Below are positions 5,117-6,907 of a stretch of 6,907 bases of DNA, in pieces. The translations under genes were made by a program, and so were the position numbers. The DNA lies in NCBI GenBank assembly GCA_026416355.1, contig JAOAFH010000008.1, forward strand, positions 1-6,907, read 5' to 3'. Under the pieces are notes generated by a model. It worked only from the letters and a program-made list of their open reading frames with translations, searched no databases and was not told where the DNA came from. This DNA comes from Clostridiales bacterium (lineage in GTDB: Bacteria > Bacillota > Clostridia > Clostridiales > Caloramatoraceae). Position 1 is the first letter of the stretch, and every line of letters starts with the position of its first letter.

Positions 5117-6907
5117 TTATTCAAACATACTTTCTACTATACTATTAGGTACAACCTTTTCTCCCCCTAATACTGTAATATATATTGCCCCATTTGTTTT
5201 TTCTTTTATTAAATCAACTGTTTCCTTATTAACAGTATTATTTACTAATACTAAAACTCCATCATATTTTGCAATTAGAGCTGAACCTGAAAGTGCATCT
5301 GCAAACTTACCTTTTCCTTCTCCAATTGCAAGATAAGCATGATAATAATCATCATCTGTTGCAAACTTCTTTATTATTTCTCTATTTGTTGCAAATCTAT
5401 TGTCTCCAAAAATTCTTTCGATATTTGCTGATGGAACTAATTCACTTACTTGTTTTTTAACATCATCTGAAATTACATTTACTCCACCTACAATATATAC
5501 TGTATTAATATCATTGTTCTTCAAATATGATTTTACAGAGCTATCCATTGAACTTTTATTAACTAATAGAATTGGCATTCCCATTTTTGCTGCAAATGGT
5601 GCAACTGATAATGCATCAGCATAATCTTCCCCATAAGCTAAAACTACTTTTCCACTTGAATTTATATTTTGTGCTGTCTTTACAGATGTTTCGTATCTAT
5701 TATTTCCACTTATTCTTTTAATTGCTGCATTTGAAACAACTGCCTTAACTTGTTTTTCTATGTTTTCTGAAATCACATTTGGTCCACCAACAATATACAC
5801 ATTTGATGGATTTAATCTTTCAATTTCTTTTTTAACCTTTTCTGATAAACTATCTTTTGATACCAAAAGAATTGGTGCATCTAAAGATTTTGCTAAAGTT
5901 GATGCACAAAGAGCATCTGGAAAATCGTTTCCATAAGCTAGTACAACATTTTCTGTTTCATCAGTCCATCCAATTGATGATATTGCTACGGATGTTTCAA
6001 ATCTATCTTCTCCACTTAATCTATCCATTGGCAAATAATCTTCATCACCAGGTTGTTGAGCCATTAAGTCCATAAGATTAATTGAATTTTCTTCTGTTAG
6101 TTTTGGAAATATAACTTCTATATTTTTATTAATATCATATGTTATACCATCAAATTTCACTACAAAGTTAATAGTTCCTGTTTCATTAATTGTTGAATCA
6201 ACTTTAGATAAATCTGATAAATTCAATTTAATATCAATTACTCCACTTTGGCTTATAATATATCCATTATTATCTATTCCGTACTCTATTTCTATACCAT
6301 TATCTCCTAATATTTGTATTTTATTAAGCTCATCCATTACTTTGTTAAATTCAGCCATTTCTTGAGGATTTGATTCCATTTCCTTAAATATTTTTTCTAT
6401 TTCTTCTAGTGATTGTTTCTTTTCCTCTTCTGTTTCAGGTGAAATTGTTTCTATTGTTTTTAAATAGTCCATAAAAAATTGATGCATTTCTTTGCTTGTT
6501 GCAAAATCATTTACTATATATCTTATATAGTCTTTAAAAGTCTTATCACTTAGTTTAACTTTGTAAACATGAACATTAACATCACCATTTGGTGTTGTTA
6601 ATTTCTTTTGACCTACATCTTGTAGGTAATTGAAACCCGGATCAAACTTTTCAAAATACTTCTTTATAAATTCTATTGTTTGTTGTTGTAATCCTGTTGA
6701 TAATTCTGACAATTTACTAAAATCTACTATTTCTGATGTTGGTTGTGATTGTTTTAATACCTCATTAAAATCCATAACAAGATATTCTTTGCCTTGTATT
6801 TCAGGTGGTAAAACAGAAACCATTGCTTCTGGTATTTTAAATACTTCTACCAGTTTTGGTTCTTTGCTTGTTAAATCACTATCAAGCCACATAGTAGTCT
6901 TATATCC
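5117..6907 (-). CDS. Cell-wall protein with three CWB2 repeats and an unrecognised N-terminal domain (N-terminus outside window)
   Basis: The frame is open to the right edge (GYKTT precedes the first ATG at 6892, which has no ribosome site), so the real start and the expected signal peptide lie outside. Counting from that Met, residues 1-280 form a region I cannot assign: mixed beta/alpha, with an acidic helical, possibly coiled stretch at 133-192 and beta-like segments 198-265 (EIEYGIDNNGYI, KFDGITYDIN). It vaguely resembles LolA/LppX-like lipoprotein folds. Three CWB2 (PF04122) repeats follow: about 290-383 (RLSGEDRFETS, GNDFPDAL, YIVGGPNVIS), 391-485 (RISGNNRYETS, GEDYADAL, YIVGGVNVIS) and 491-591 (RIFGDNRFAT, KFADALSGS, VLGGEKVV). 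The third is the most divergent. Three such repeats form the anchor that holds S-layer and Cwp proteins of clostridia to an anionic wall polymer, so the protein should sit on the cell surface. Its specific function is unknown. It is convergent with the cysteine operon. Confidence 0.88.
   Translation of the reverse strand, partial: GYKTTMWLDSDLTSKEPKLVEVFKIPEAMVSVLPPEIQGKEYLVMDFNEVLKQSQPTSEIVDFSKLSELSTGLQQQTIEFIKKYFEKFDPGFNYLQDVGQKKLTTPNGDVNVHVYKVKLSDKTFKDYIRYIVNDFATSKEMHQFFMDYLKTIETISPETEEEKKQSLEEIEKIFKEMESNPQEMAEFNKVMDELNKIQILGDNGIEIEYGIDNNGYIISQSGVIDIKLNLSDLSKVDSTINETGTINFVVKFDGITYDINKNIEVIFPKLTEENSINLMDLMAQQPGDEDYLPMDRLSGEDRFETSVAISSIGWTDETENVVLAYGNDFPDALCASTLAKSLDAPILLVSKDSLSEKVKKEIERLNPSNVYIVGGPNVISENIEKQVKAVVSNAAIKRISGNNRYETSVKTAQNINSSGKVVLAYGEDYADALSVAPFAAKMGMPILLVNKSSMDSSVKSYLKNNDINTVYIVGGVNVISDDVKKQVSELVPSANIERIFGDNRFATNREIIKKFATDDDYYHAYLAIGEGKGKFADALSGSALIAKYDGVLVLVNNTVNKETVDLIKEKTNGAIYITVLGGEKVVPNSIVESMFE

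Noticed and set aside
5031..5336. Plus-strand frame of 101 codons at the convergent junction
   Set aside because: It overlaps the end of mccA, runs through the hairpin repeat and is antisense to the CWB2 repeats; no ribosome site.
6890..6892. ATG at 6892 as the start of the CWB2 protein
   Set aside because: The frame stays open to the window edge, there is no ribosome site, and a surface protein should begin with a signal peptide that is not seen.

Overview
The window is AT-rich, has compact operons with strong GGAGG-type ribosome binding sites, and carries an [FeFe]-hydrogenase maturase, a T-box leader and a cell-wall protein with CWB2 repeats. Together these point to a low-GC Gram-positive anaerobe of the Clostridia/Tissierellia type. 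I cannot name a genus from the sequence alone.

Layout. (1) 1-311, minus strand: N-terminal part of an iron(III) ABC-transporter substrate-binding lipoprotein that runs off the left edge, with a consensus sigma-A promoter and a weak Fur-like site. (2) 409-474: a 66-bp palindromic repeat that looks like the terminator of the next gene. (3) 479-1501, minus strand: hydE, a radical SAM maturase of [FeFe] hydrogenase. (4) 1502-1915: a divergent control region. It holds the hydE extended -10 promoter, a consensus promoter facing right, and a complete T-box leader with specifier codon TGC (Cys), a TGGA acceptor-binding bulge and a rho-independent terminator. (5) 1916-5038, plus strand: a tight four-gene operon, methyltransferase (ubiG/yrrT type) - mccB - luxS - mccA. 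(6) 5042-5107: a second copy of the 66-bp hairpin repeat, between convergent genes. (7) 5117 to the right edge, minus strand: a large cell-wall protein with three C-terminal CWB2 repeats and an unrecognised N-terminal domain; its true start lies outside the window.

How the genes fit together. The plus-strand operon is a methionine-to-cysteine (reverse transsulfuration) module joined to the activated methyl cycle. The methyltransferase would turn SAM into S-adenosylhomocysteine. LuxS cleaves S-ribosylhomocysteine to homocysteine and DPD, the AI-2 precursor. MccA condenses homocysteine with O-acetylserine to cystathionine, and MccB releases cysteine. The nucleosidase step between SAH and LuxS (MtnN/Pfs) is not encoded here. 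Uncharged tRNA-Cys would open the T-box and switch the operon on when cysteine is short.

The design is a known one (related Cys T-box ubiG-mcc operons are described in Clostridium), so I see no wholly new system. The less explained parts are the repeated hairpin element, the apparent lack of the downstream S-box antisense control known from C. acetobutylicum, the divergent pairing with hydE, and the unknown domain of the CWB2 protein.
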